Source of the DNA: PALG01 sp964495885
GTDB taxonomy: Bacteria; Bacteroidota; Bacteroidia; Flavobacteriales; Flavobacteriaceae
Assembly (NCBI GenBank): GCA_964495885.1
Contig: CAZBWO010000003.1
Location: forward strand, 1 to 64,000
DNA: 64,000 bases
Direction of reading: 5' to 3'
Shown: positions 51,406-58,864 of the stretch, piece by piece
Layout: each line of letters begins with the position of its first letter
Numbering within the stretch: position 1 is the stretch's first letter
Notes under the pieces: generated by a model
Told to the model about the DNA's origin: nothing
Database searches by the model: none
What the model saw: the letters and a program-made list of their open reading frames with translations, nothing else
Position numbers and translations under genes: made by a program

Positions 51406-51960
51406 TCACCACAAAGGGCTCACCTTTACGTTAGGATGCTCCCTGTTGCCTTCCTCATAAGCAGCAAAACTGCTGTGCACCCAATCACGTTCGTGGTACA
51501 CCAAGTTGGCGTCCACAGGATTATAATGAATATAGGACATCCGTTGCTCCATCTTTTCATACGTATCCATGACTATGGGGTGGAAACCATCCTGCCATAC
51601 CTTGTACCTCCTCCCTTTTTTTACACGGTTCGCGGCAAAGGAAAATTTGTTCAACAACCATTCCCTTCGACTTTCTGGATATTCCTTGATGGCCTTTACA
51701 ATTTCCTTGGAAGTATACTTTTTAAAATCCCGTATGATGTCTTCCAATTGTTTGTCATTGCTGCTTACGATTAAGTGTATATGGTTGGACATGTATACAT
51801 ACGCATGCACACAAAGTCCCTTTTCCTTAATACAGTAATTTAACGAACGGTCTAGGATATCCCTGTATATGGCCCTAGTAAATATGTCAACCCAGTCTAT
51901 CACGGTGACCGTTATAAAATAGGGAAGGTTTGCTTCCCGTACTTTGTACTTTTGGGACAT
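51406..51960 (-). CDS. REP-associated tyrosine transposase (RAYT, Y1 HUH family)
   Basis: The start at 51960 (MSQKYKVREANLPYFITVTV) is preferred; the frame extends to 52029 but that part lies over a palindrome. Motifs: HUH as H60-I61-H62 in YMSNHIHLIV, candidate nucleophile Y82 in FKKYTSKEIVK, KVWQDGFHPIV, and the RAYT signature MSYIHYNPVDANLVYHERDWVHSSFAAYEEG. 184 residues, complete. RAYTs cut and rejoin single-stranded REP hairpins and are considered the agents of REP dispersal. The gene is flanked by REP copies and several more occur within 15 kb, so the pair is probably matched. Confidence 0.92.
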   Translation of the reverse strand: MSQKYKVREANLPYFITVTVIDWVDIFTRAIYRDILDRSLNYCIKEKGLCVHAYVYMSNHIHLIVSSNDKQLEDIIRDFKKYTSKEIVKAIKEYPESRREWLLNKFSFAANRVKKGRRYKVWQDGFHPIVMDTYEKMEQRMSYIHYNPVDANLVYHERDWVHSSFAAYEEGNREHPNVKVSPLW

Positions 51961-52005
51961 GCCCTTATGTATTGTGGGGAGTTTGGTTAAAGATACATAA
52001 TTTAT

Positions 52006-52022
52006 GGGCATGACACATGCCC
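52006..52022. repeat. Palindrome GGGCATG-ACA-CATGCCC before the RAYT gene
   Basis: A perfect 7-bp stem with a 3-base loop, 46 bp upstream of the RAYT start and 11 bp from the upstream REP. It may be a left-end recognition structure or an operator. Confidence 0.6.
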
Positions 52023-52032
52023 AATACAATTA

Positions 52033-52055
52033 GGCACGCTTTACAAAAGCGCGCC
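52033..52055 (-). repeat. REP hairpin upstream of the RAYT gene
   Basis: Plus-strand GGCACGCTTT-ACA-AAAGCGCGCC, followed by AGTTGG exactly as at the downstream copy. Confidence 0.85.
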
Positions 52056-52068
52056 AGTTGGATAAGTT

Positions 52069-52407
52069 CTATTCTGTCAAATTATTATCTGGATTAAACC
52101 ATTCTCCTTTTTTTATTACACTATTCAGGTGATTTAATGTAAGAGGTGGTTTTTTTTGGAGAACACCTACATACCGTAATATTTTTTTTATAAGATTCAA
52201 AAGAATGAATTGATCCTCATCAAAATATTTATTGTAAGGTAAGGAACTGAAATCAACATTGAATTTCATTTGAATTTGTCTTAAAAACTCATCGTTATCT
52301 TCTGAAACAAAATTTAAATGATTAATCGCCAAGTTCTTTTTAGGATTATTTTCTCCATAAATTTCTTCTACTAAATCCTGTAATTGATTAAAAGAATATT
52401 CTTTCAT
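52069..52407 (-). CDS. Small AT-rich protein, possibly DUF1493-like
   Basis: 112 residues, no signal peptide: LQDLVEEIYGENNPKKNLAINHLNFVSEDNDEFLRQIQMKFNVDFSSLPYNKYFDEDQFILLNLIKKILRY. The D..EFL..I...F.VDFS...YNKYFDED pattern recalls DUF1493 (acyl-carrier-like small proteins), but the match is from memory and tentative. It lies 13 bp after a REP copy, is AT-rich, and has no operon partner. It could be another stray immunity gene of the Rhs region. Confidence 0.55.
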   Translation of the reverse strand: MKEYSFNQLQDLVEEIYGENNPKKNLAINHLNFVSEDNDEFLRQIQMKFNVDFSSLPYNKYFDEDQFILLNLIKKILRYVGVLQKKPPLTLNHLNSVIKKGEWFNPDNNLTE

Positions 52408-52440
52408 ACTAGTAGTCTTGAATCTGTTGAAATTGTCCCC

Positions 52441-52469
52441 CCGCTATCGCAGACGTCCTCTTCTGTGCC
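52441..52469. repeat. Degraded copy of the 41785-41806 hairpin
   Basis: CCGCTATCGCAGACGTCC followed by TCTTCTGTGCC. The left stem is kept and the right stem damaged. Confidence 0.5.
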
Positions 52470-52470
52470 A

Positions 52471-53217
52471 TCAAAGAACCCCCAATAGCTCCACACCCTT
52501 ACTCTTTACGCCGTTCAGTGGGTTCCGCTCGTCTGGGAAGCACTGGTAAAACCGTAACCTTAACACAAAAAGAACCATGCCATCTACCCTTGGGATATCC
52601 AAAGGAAACACCAAGGGCTCATTGCGATCCTCAGGGCTTATAAATTGCGGTTCGCTTAGGGCAAAACCGTGCGCTAAGGTGTCAAAGTCAAAATGCAGCC
52701 TTCCTACCTGTAGGCATAAATGGGTAGCTCCCTTCGGGAATTGCTTCTCCACCAGATCATATCCTTCTAAAATCATGGCATCAAGATCTGTATCATAGCC
52801 CCAGCTGCCCCCCAGCTGATGCTTACTTTTGCACTTGGGCGTGAATACAAATTCCGTCAACAAATACCTTCCCCGATGGGTCTGCATTCCTTGGGCTACC
52901 GTACGTTGCCCGCGATCGTTTACGGTATCCAGGTTTTTGATCTCCACGAATTCGCGCATCAACCTTCCGTGCAAGGTCCCATCGTTCAAATCCTTTAGGA
53001 AGGGTTTCAGGGCCAAGGCAAATTCTTTTTTTACGGTACTGCAACGCCCAAATTCACTGTTGTTTTTCCGTACCTTAAGCATATTGGGGTTGTTCTTGAT
53101 CGCCTCGGCCGTAAACCCACCACCCGCCTTGCGGGCAATGCGCTTTCCGTTGCGCAGATAATAATTAATGTCCCCAATCGTTCCTATAATATCGTTTGTA
53201 CCTTTTACACGTGCCAT
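52471..53217 (-). CDS. Conserved Bacteroidota protein of unknown function
   Basis: 248 residues without signal or membrane segments. The N-terminus (MARVKGTNDIIGTIGDINYYLRNGKRIARKAGGGFTAEAIKNNPNM and RVRKNNSEFG-like KVRKNNSEFGRCSTVKKEFALALKPFL) is a recurring opening of Bacteroidota hypothetical proteins, basic and glycine-rich. The C-terminal half is beta-rich (ATHLCLQVGRLHFDFDT, DGMVLFVLRLRFYQCFP). Codon and base use are like the core genes, unlike its AT-rich neighbour. The role is unknown; the basic N-terminus could bind nucleic acid, but nothing shows it. Confidence 0.7.
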   Translation of the reverse strand: MARVKGTNDIIGTIGDINYYLRNGKRIARKAGGGFTAEAIKNNPNMLKVRKNNSEFGRCSTVKKEFALALKPFLKDLNDGTLHGRLMREFVEIKNLDTVNDRGQRTVAQGMQTHRGRYLLTEFVFTPKCKSKHQLGGSWGYDTDLDAMILEGYDLVEKQFPKGATHLCLQVGRLHFDFDTLAHGFALSEPQFISPEDRNEPLVFPLDIPRVDGMVLFVLRLRFYQCFPDERNPLNGVKSKGVELLGVL

Positions 53218-53472
53218 AAGATAAATGGTATTTATTATGCATGTATATAAACGATCCGCTTGCCTATTATATTGCCCGTATGTCGTATCTATGTAGAGTA
53301 TATGTCCACTATATGTGGTATGTATGTCGTGTGTATGTAGGGGATCATTCAGGTATAACCCCTATATACCCCCTATATCACCCCTGTATTAGGGGGAGAT
53401 AACCCTAGTCTTATTGGGCATACAGGTTGCTTTCCTTTACATATAGGCTTAGGGTGACAAGAGATTCCCTCT
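53218..53472. other. Low-complexity gap rich in TATGT and CCCCTATAT
   Basis: 53270-53340 holds many TATGT words and a small palindrome CCAC-TATAT-GTGG (53306-53318). 53350-53400 holds three related words (ACCCCTATAT, ACCCCCTATATC, ACCCCTGTATTA) followed by GGGGG. No gene is seen. Confidence 0.5.
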
Positions 53473-53520
53473 GGCGCGCTTTTGTAAAGCGTGCCCATCT
53501 TCTTTGGCATTTGCAATGCC
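53473..53520 (+). repeat. REP unit: 23-bp hairpin plus second hairpin
   Basis: GGCGCGCTTT-TGT-AAAGCGTGCC (53473-53495), then CATCTTCTTT and GGCATT-TGC-AATGCC (53506-53520). An octad array begins 3 bp later. Confidence 0.85.
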
Positions 53521-53523
53521 ACT

Positions 53524-53595
53524 ACTTTGCCACTCTGTAACTTTGAAACTCTGCAACTTTGCCACTCTGTAACTTTGCCCCTTTCAAACTTCCTT
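53524..53595. repeat. Octad array, ACTyTGnn x7 plus two degenerate units
   Basis: ACTTTGCC ACTCTGTA ACTTTGAA ACTCTGCA ACTTTGCC ACTCTGTA ACTTTGCC CCTTTCAA ACTTCCTT, a clear 8-bp period with alternating TT/TC giving a 16-bp super-period. TAACTTTG, a consensus -7 promoter element, occurs at 53538 and 53570. Confidence 0.85.
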
Positions 53596-53604
53596 CTATC
53601 TTTG
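53574..53604 (+). promoter_or_regulatory. Promoter of tyrS, partly built from the octad array
   Basis: TTTG (53574-53577, inside the seventh octad), a 19-bp spacer and TATCTTTG (53597-53604) match the Bacteroidota consensus. The start codon is 19 bp downstream. Confidence 0.65.
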
Positions 53605-53622
53605 CCAAAAATCCAGTATCCT

Positions 53623-54915
53623 GTGAAGAATTTCATTGAAGAACTTACCTGGCGGGGCATGATTCATGACGTCATGCCAGATACAGAAGACCATCTCAAC
53701 GAGGCCATGCGCAGCGCCTATGTGGGCTTTGACCCCACGGCAGATTCCCTGCACATTGGGAACCTCGTTCCCATTATGCTCTTGGCCTTTTTCCAACGTT
53801 CGGGCCACAAGCCCATTGCCTTGGTGGGGGGTGCCACGGGTATGATTGGGGACCCCTCGGGCAAGTCCAGTGAGCGCAACCTCTTGGATGAGGAAACCCT
53901 TCGGCATAACCAAGAATGTGTAAGGAACCAATTGTCCCAGTTTTTAGACTTTTCCTCTGGTGCCAACAATCAGGCAGAAATGGTGAACAACTACGACTGG
54001 ATGAAGGAGTTCTCCTTTTTGGGCTTTATCCGTGATGTGGGCAAGCACATTACCGTGAATTATATGATGGCGAAGGATTCTGTCAAGAACCGTATTGCCG
54101 GGGAAGATACCGAAGGCATGTCTTTTACAGAATTTACCTACCAACTGGTACAGGGCTACGATTTCCTGCACCTCTATAAACACCACCAATGTACCCTGCA
54201 AATGGGCGGAAGCGACCAGTGGGGGAACATCACCACCGGGACAGAGCTCATCCGTCGTATTGGCAACGGAAAGGGCTATGCCCTTACGTGTCCGCTCATT
54301 ACCAAAAGTGACGGTAGTAAGTTTGGAAAGAGCGAGGGCGGCAATGTATGGCTGGATGCCAAGCGCACCTCTCCCTATAAGTTTTACCAATATTGGCTAA
54401 ACTCCAGTGATGAGGATGCCGAAAAGTATATCAAGATTTTTACCTTTTTAGATAGGGAAACCGTGGAAGGCTTGGTTGCCGAACATCAGGAAGCACCGCA
54501 CCTACGGGTGTTGCAAAAGCGCCTAGCGGAAGAGGTCACCACTACCGTACATGGTGCCGAGGCTTTGGAGAATGCCGTGAAGGCTTCACAGATCCTCTTC
54601 GGAAAGTCTACGGCTGAAGACCTGAAAGGACTGGATGAAGCTACCTTCCTGGAAGTATTTGACGGGGTTCCGCAAGCGGAAGTACCTCTTGCTGAAATCA
54701 CCAACGGACTCGACATTGTAGGGGCCTTGGCAGAGCAGACAGGGTTCTTGAAATCGAATGGGGAGGCCCGAAGGGCACTGAAGGAGAATGCCATTTCGGT
54801 AAACCGGGAAAAGGTCTCCGAAGGGTACACCGTTTCCAAAGACGACCTTATCAATGGACAATTTGTACTGCTGCAACGGGGTAAAAAGAGCTACTTTATC
54901 CTAAAAGCAGTGTAA
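53623..54915 (+). CDS. tyrS: Tyrosyl-tRNA synthetase
   Basis: I place the start at the GTG 53623 (MKNFIEELTWRGMIHDVMPDTE), since the open frame upstream is repeat sequence and lies over the promoter. YVGFDPTADSLHIGNLVPIMLL contains the class I HIGN motif, GGATGMIGDPSGKS follows, and KFGKSEGG is the KMSKS-equivalent. GGSDQWGNITTG is the tyrosine-binding region and the C-terminal S4 domain (EARRALKENAISVNREKV) binds tRNA. About 430 residues, normal. It charges tRNA-Tyr in the cytoplasm. Confidence 0.97.
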   Translation: MKNFIEELTWRGMIHDVMPDTEDHLNEAMRSAYVGFDPTADSLHIGNLVPIMLLAFFQRSGHKPIALVGGATGMIGDPSGKSSERNLLDEETLRHNQECVRNQLSQFLDFSSGANNQAEMVNNYDWMKEFSFLGFIRDVGKHITVNYMMAKDSVKNRIAGEDTEGMSFTEFTYQLVQGYDFLHLYKHHQCTLQMGGSDQWGNITTGTELIRRIGNGKGYALTCPLITKSDGSKFGKSEGGNVWLDAKRTSPYKFYQYWLNSSDEDAEKYIKIFTFLDRETVEGLVAEHQEAPHLRVLQKRLAEEVTTTVHGAEALENAVKASQILFGKSTAEDLKGLDEATFLEVFDGVPQAEVPLAEITNGLDIVGALAEQTGFLKSNGEARRALKENAISVNREKVSEGYTVSKDDLINGQFVLLQRGKKSYFILKAV

Positions 54916-54935
54916 TACCTACCCTCATAACATAA

Positions 54936-54963
54936 GAAAGCCCCGCAAACGCGGGGCTTTCCA
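54936..54963 (+). terminator. Terminator after tyrS
   Basis: GAAAGCCCCGC-AAAC-GCGGGGCTTTC, a strong stem 20 bp after the stop. Confidence 0.9.
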
Positions 54964-55059
54964 CTAACTAACCAACCAAATATGAAAAGCTGGGGAAGAA
55001 TTCCCCTTTTTCATAGCTACGTATGTAGTCGGGTCTTGGTTGTATTCCTTACAACTTTT

Positions 55060-55575
55060 TTACAAAAAATTGGAAACTTCCGGATAGGGCACCAATGAGC
55101 TAATGAGCAGGGCAATGCTTTCCTTCACGATAAGCGTGATACTTAGTACCGTAGCCGTCACCAAAATAGCCACGGAAACATTATTCCCCTTTATGGCCTT
55201 AAACTCATTAATCCCTTGTGTAAGGATGGAAAACAAAAAGAACACCGAGGCATTGATGACAATAGCCGCAAGGAAACCAATCATTAAATACAAGCCAGAA
55301 TACTGTACAATGGTCGTATAGTCTACCGCTTCGCCTTGGGTACTGGCCAAGCGCACCACATTGGTAATAGACGGAAGGATTTCACTAAGGATCATACCAA
55401 TACTTAGGATAATCCCAGAAGTAAAGACCGTAAAGGCCATGTTCTTGCCCTGTAGGTCTTCCTTTTTAAAGAACACCCGGTGCAGAATACTGTAGGAGAT
55501 ATAGATAATCACCACCGTGATGATGAGGGAGAGGAAAACTTCCAAAAGGGCGAGTGTAAATAGTTTTGCGTTCAT
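55060..55575 (-). CDS. DUF350 membrane protein
   Basis: 171 residues with about five hydrophobic segments. The two related halves (AFTVFTSGIILSIGMILSEI ... and VSVAILVTATVLSITLIVKESIALL) are typical of DUF350, a family of small inner-membrane proteins linked in other bacteria to envelope stress or polyamine-related gene clusters. It follows the transglutaminase-like gene by 7 bp and ends the three-gene operon 57594-55060. Confidence 0.88.
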   Translation of the reverse strand: MNAKLFTLALLEVFLSLIITVVIIYISYSILHRVFFKKEDLQGKNMAFTVFTSGIILSIGMILSEILPSITNVVRLASTQGEAVDYTTIVQYSGLYLMIGFLAAIVINASVFFLFSILTQGINEFKAIKGNNVSVAILVTATVLSITLIVKESIALLISSLVPYPEVSNFL

Positions 55576-55582
55576 AGTGTTA

Positions 55583-56620
55583 TTATTTGCTGGTTAGGAC
55601 CACATTCCAGTGGGTAATATCATTAAAACTGGGCGGGAGTTGCCCAGCGGTATAGTATTTGGCAGTGGTTTCCCAGACCACGTATTTCTTTCCGTAGTAC
55701 CGTTTATAGAGTCCGCCCGCGGGCAGGTTCACCCCAATGATGGAATGACGGTAAAAGTCGCTATTAAGAATGGCCACGTCGTAATTAAAATGTTTTAGGA
55801 CCGAATAGATAAGGACGGTACGTGTATCGCAATCTCCTTTTAAATTCTGAAGAAAGGACACAGGGGTTTGGATGCCGTACTTTACATTCCCAATACAACA
55901 TTCCGGGCATTCCTTCAGCAGGGTTTTAATGGGTTCATCATAGGCCCCATAGGGGAGGCACTCCTCCTGAAACACATATGAATACGGAATATCCTGAATG
56001 CAGCTAATGACCATTTCGGCAAACTCCATTTGGTTGAGGGTTCGGCTGCGGTGGATGTCTTCAAAGGTTTTCATCACCAGATCCAAGCTAGGGGTATCGG
56101 TACGGTCTATATGGTCATAGAGCACGCCCCAGAAGTTGATGCCACTGGGCGGACTGTAACTATTGAGGTGTTGGTACAGCCTATTAAAGTCCCGCTCGCG
56201 AATGGTGAGGTCGCCTTGGTAGTTGTTTCCGTAGTTATCTTTCCAAACCCGATGGCTGGCATACACAGGGATGGTGTCTTGGTCTTCAATGATGGTAGAA
56301 AGCCCAACCCCTTCTTCTTTTACAAAGGTGGTGTCTTCAGTAGGGAAGGTATTCACAAAATCAAGTAAGGTTGTTAATACATAGCGCACAATAAGGATAA
56401 GCCCAAAGACCAAGATGACGTTTTTGAATAAACTGGATATGGAGGGCTTCCCTAAAAAGGCAATGGTAATAAACACCGAAATCACCGCCGCAATAAAAAA
56501 GGACAGCCAAATACCCTGTTGCAACACCACCGAAACAGCAATGGTTCCTATAAAACAAAGCACACAGAAGACAAAAAGCCAAAGGCAGCCGTTCTTTTTC
56601 TTAGGAGGGTTTGTTGACAT
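55583..56620 (-). CDS. Membrane protein with transglutaminase-like cysteine domain
   Basis: Three N-terminal helices (CLWLFVFCVLCFIGTIAVSVVL, IWLSFFIAAVISVFITIAFL, LFKNVILVFGLILIVRYVL), then an extracytoplasmic domain ending in a transglutaminase/papain-like core: KGDCDTRTVLIYSVLKHF (candidate nucleophilic Cys), FYRHSIIGVNLP (His) and KYVVWETTA (Glu in the Asp position). A cysteine quartet ECPECCIG lies before it. The family is not named by me. A cross-linking or peptidase activity outside the membrane is possible. It shares one base with the LuxE-like gene (TAATG) and is followed by DUF350 after 7 bp. Confidence 0.72.
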   Translation of the reverse strand: MSTNPPKKKNGCLWLFVFCVLCFIGTIAVSVVLQQGIWLSFFIAAVISVFITIAFLGKPSISSLFKNVILVFGLILIVRYVLTTLLDFVNTFPTEDTTFVKEEGVGLSTIIEDQDTIPVYASHRVWKDNYGNNYQGDLTIRERDFNRLYQHLNSYSPPSGINFWGVLYDHIDRTDTPSLDLVMKTFEDIHRSRTLNQMEFAEMVISCIQDIPYSYVFQEECLPYGAYDEPIKTLLKECPECCIGNVKYGIQTPVSFLQNLKGDCDTRTVLIYSVLKHFNYDVAILNSDFYRHSIIGVNLPAGGLYKRYYGKKYVVWETTAKYYTAGQLPPSFNDITHWNVVLTSK

Positions 56621-57594
56621 TAGAGGACCATTAAGTTACAACCACGAAGATCACTGTGGTCAAATCTACCTAAAATTTCGAAACTACCATCAAGGTGTGC
56701 CTTTCCTAAATCCTGGGTGGCGATAAAGGAGCAGGAATAGTAATTGGCTAGATCAATGATATTAATACCCCCAGTTTTGCCATGCACATAACTAAAGGGG
56801 TCTTCGGGATCGCGGGTACGTACCTGCATCCACGGCGGACAGGTAAAGCGTCCGTTGCCTTGGGAGTAGGCTTGGGAGAGCAGTTCAGTCATGCCGTACT
56901 CGCTATGGATGTGGGACACTCCAAACCCTTTTTTGAGTTGCTCATGCAATGCTTCACGCACCAGTTCATTTCTACGGCCCTTCATCCCACCCGTTTCCAT
57001 CACGGTGGTATGCTGAAGGGAGAGCGGGTATTTTTCTACAAGATCCAATAAAGCAAAAGAAACGCCAATAAGCAGCGTTTGTTGTTGCTGTGCTTCCAAC
57101 TGCTGAAGGGTTTGGAAGAGTGCTTCATGGTTGTGTAAATAAAAGCCACTGGAAGGATGTTGCGAATCTTTTATAAGAGAATCTGCCATATAGACCAAAG
57201 ACGATCCCTCCCGTTCCAAATAAGCGGGAAGTAGTGCAAGGATGGCCCATTGGGTGGGATCACCGTATGCCAATTGAAACCCTTTGCGGAAGCTTTGTTC
57301 ATAGACCGAAAGTTGGGCCACTTGGTGTTGGCTGGGGGTGCTTCCGGTGGTGCCGCTACTTGTAAAGGTGATTTCGGGGTCTTTCTCGTTGGAAATGATT
57401 TCAAAGGATTTAAAGAATTCTATGGGCAGGAAGGGAATGTCTTCCAAGCGGGTTACTTTTTTGGGAGGTAGGTTGAGGTGGTTACAGAACTCCCGGTATA
57501 CTGAAACGTGTTCGTATTGGTATTGAAAGGTTTCCAATGCCCATTGTTGGAAGGAGGCTTCCGAAGAAATTTGAAAAATAGCGTCTGGGTGCAT
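56620..57594 (-). CDS. LuxE-like acyl-protein synthetase/adenylation domain protein
   Basis: 324 residues. The AMP-binding loop ITFTSSGTTGSTPSQHQVAQ, then YGMTELLSQAYS (SEYGMTE motif) and GFEILGRFDHSDLRGCNLMVL-type C-terminus (SFEILGRFDHSDLRGCN) are those of the LuxE/PaaK superfamily members annotated as acyl transferases in Bacteroidota. It probably activates a carboxylic acid as acyl-AMP. The acceptor is unknown. It is the first gene of an operon with the transglutaminase-like membrane protein and DUF350. Confidence 0.85.
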   Translation of the reverse strand: MHPDAIFQISSEASFQQWALETFQYQYEHVSVYREFCNHLNLPPKKVTRLEDIPFLPIEFFKSFEIISNEKDPEITFTSSGTTGSTPSQHQVAQLSVYEQSFRKGFQLAYGDPTQWAILALLPAYLEREGSSLVYMADSLIKDSQHPSSGFYLHNHEALFQTLQQLEAQQQQTLLIGVSFALLDLVEKYPLSLQHTTVMETGGMKGRRNELVREALHEQLKKGFGVSHIHSEYGMTELLSQAYSQGNGRFTCPPWMQVRTRDPEDPFSYVHGKTGGINIIDLANYYSCSFIATQDLGKAHLDGSFEILGRFDHSDLRGCNLMVL

Positions 57595-57627
57595 TAGTAG
57601 ACTTTTCCGAAGTAAAAATAGGAAATA

Positions 57628-57657
57628 AAAAAAGCTTCCGAAAGGGGAAGCTTTTTT
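57628..57657. terminator. Terminator of the T9SS cargo gene
   Basis: AAAAAAGCTTCC-GAAAG-GGAAGCTTTTTT, symmetric, placed directly after the stop of the gene at 57682-58656 and upstream of the LuxE-like gene. Confidence 0.88.
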
Positions 57658-57681
57658 AAATAGGTTGTAAAGGAATATTGC

Positions 57682-58656
57682 TTATCTAACCACCAATTTC
57701 TTGGTTGCTACGTTGTTTCCTTGGGCAATCTTTACGATGTACACACCAGAAGTTAACTGGGAAATGTTGATGTCTCCAGAAGTTATGGTCGTGTTAATCA
57801 CTTCTTTTCCTAGTACGTCAAAGATAGCTACGTTCATAGCACCTTCCTCGTGACTGTTGATGGTGATTACATCATTGGCTGGGTTAGGATACATAGCGAA
57901 GATGTTTCCTTCAAGGTCGTTGGTACCTAAAGTACCGGTAAATACAATATTATCTAAGAACACAGCTTCACCACCAGCGTTACAACGGAATTCCACAACC
58001 AATTGCACATTAGTATCTGGAGTAAGGGAAGCCGAAAGGTTTTGCCAAGCAACAATATAGTTTCCAGTACCACCATCGGTAGGTACCAAGTCGTCAAGGT
58101 CACTTCCTGTAGAGTTAATCAAATCAATTTCGGTAGAATTGGTCAAGTCCTTTACATAAATTCTCAATCTGTCTGAACCAAGTTCATTTACGGTTCCGTC
58201 TCCTTCATAGTTTCCATTAGAACCATCACCGTTAATGGCAAGGGCGATATCCATAGTTACTCCAGGGGCAGCAGCTCCAGTAAGATCTACAGTGTCAAAT
58301 TCCAAGATGAAGTTTCCATCTACATCACTAATTTGATATCCTTGGGTTCCATCTGTATAGGTAACATCTCCTGAAGGGGTAAAATCTGTAACTCCAACAA
58401 AATCCCCATCGGTTAATCCTACTTCTGGAGTATCATAAGGCTCATAACGAGCATCATACCCCATTTCCGCTCCAGAGGCAGCGAAATCAACAAAAGGCTC
58501 ATCGGTATTGTTTACCAAATCATGGGCAACATTAGCGTCTCCAGTATCAACATACTGAATGCTAAATACGCCTGGTTCTTCAAAACTGGTCCCGGCTAAT
58601 TGTGCCATGGACGTTGCACTAATAAAAAGTGCAGCTAAAAGTGTAATTTTCTTCAT
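57682..58656 (-). CDS. Secreted carbohydrate-binding-like protein with T9SS tail
   Basis: The ATG at 58656 gives signal peptide MKKITLLAALFISATSMAQ. The mature domain of about 220 residues is acidic and beta-rich (AGTSFEEPG... ILEFDTVDLTGAAAPGVTMDIALAING ... VQLVVEFRCNAGGEAVFLDNIVFTGT), resembling jelly-roll carbohydrate-binding or adhesin-like modules. The tail (MYPNPANDVITINS ... GVYIVKIAQGNNVATKKLVVR) is a T9SS type A domain. No catalytic residues are apparent. It is monocistronic with a strong terminator. Confidence 0.85.
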   Translation of the reverse strand: MKKITLLAALFISATSMAQLAGTSFEEPGVFSIQYVDTGDANVAHDLVNNTDEPFVDFAASGAEMGYDARYEPYDTPEVGLTDGDFVGVTDFTPSGDVTYTDGTQGYQISDVDGNFILEFDTVDLTGAAAPGVTMDIALAINGDGSNGNYEGDGTVNELGSDRLRIYVKDLTNSTEIDLINSTGSDLDDLVPTDGGTGNYIVAWQNLSASLTPDTNVQLVVEFRCNAGGEAVFLDNIVFTGTLGTNDLEGNIFAMYPNPANDVITINSHEEGAMNVAIFDVLGKEVINTTITSGDINISQLTSGVYIVKIAQGNNVATKKLVVR

Positions 58657-58811
58657 TGCGTAATAGTGTTTAATTTGCTGCAAAGAAACGGAATTTTTTG
58701 CAGAAAAGTAATGGAAACCCTTGCTTTTACGGTAAGATAAATTTGTTCCAAATTTTTTTCATAAATTGTTTCGGCAAGGTTACTTAATCGTTAATAATGC
58801 ATGCAAAATTC

Positions 58812-58840
58812 TTGGCAGATGGGAATATGCCTTATATTTA
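58812..58840 (+). promoter_or_regulatory. Promoter of the response regulator/histidine kinase operon
   Basis: TTG (58812-58814), an 18-bp spacer and TATATTTA (58833-58840), 24 bp before the start codon. One mismatch to TAnnTTTG. Confidence 0.55.
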
Positions 58841-58864
58841 GCCGTTCTTTCAAACAAGCCAACC

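Larger units (their letters stand above)
51357..52055 (-). mobile_element. REP-flanked RAYT unit
   Basis: The RAYT gene (51406-51960) is bracketed by two identical hairpins, GGCACGCTTT-ACA-AAAGCGCGCC at 51357-51379 and 52033-52055, in the same orientation, which on the transposase coding strand reads GGCGCGC...GCGTGCC. A 17-bp palindrome, GGGCATG-ACA-CATGCCC, lies at 52006-52022. This is the typical layout of a REP-associated tyrosine transposase and its own repeats. Confidence 0.8.

Noticed and set aside
51009..51434. 141-codon plus-strand frame over the 51.2 kb repeats
   Set aside because: Its codons are the direct repeats themselves and it overlaps the RAYT and Rhs gene ends on the other strand.
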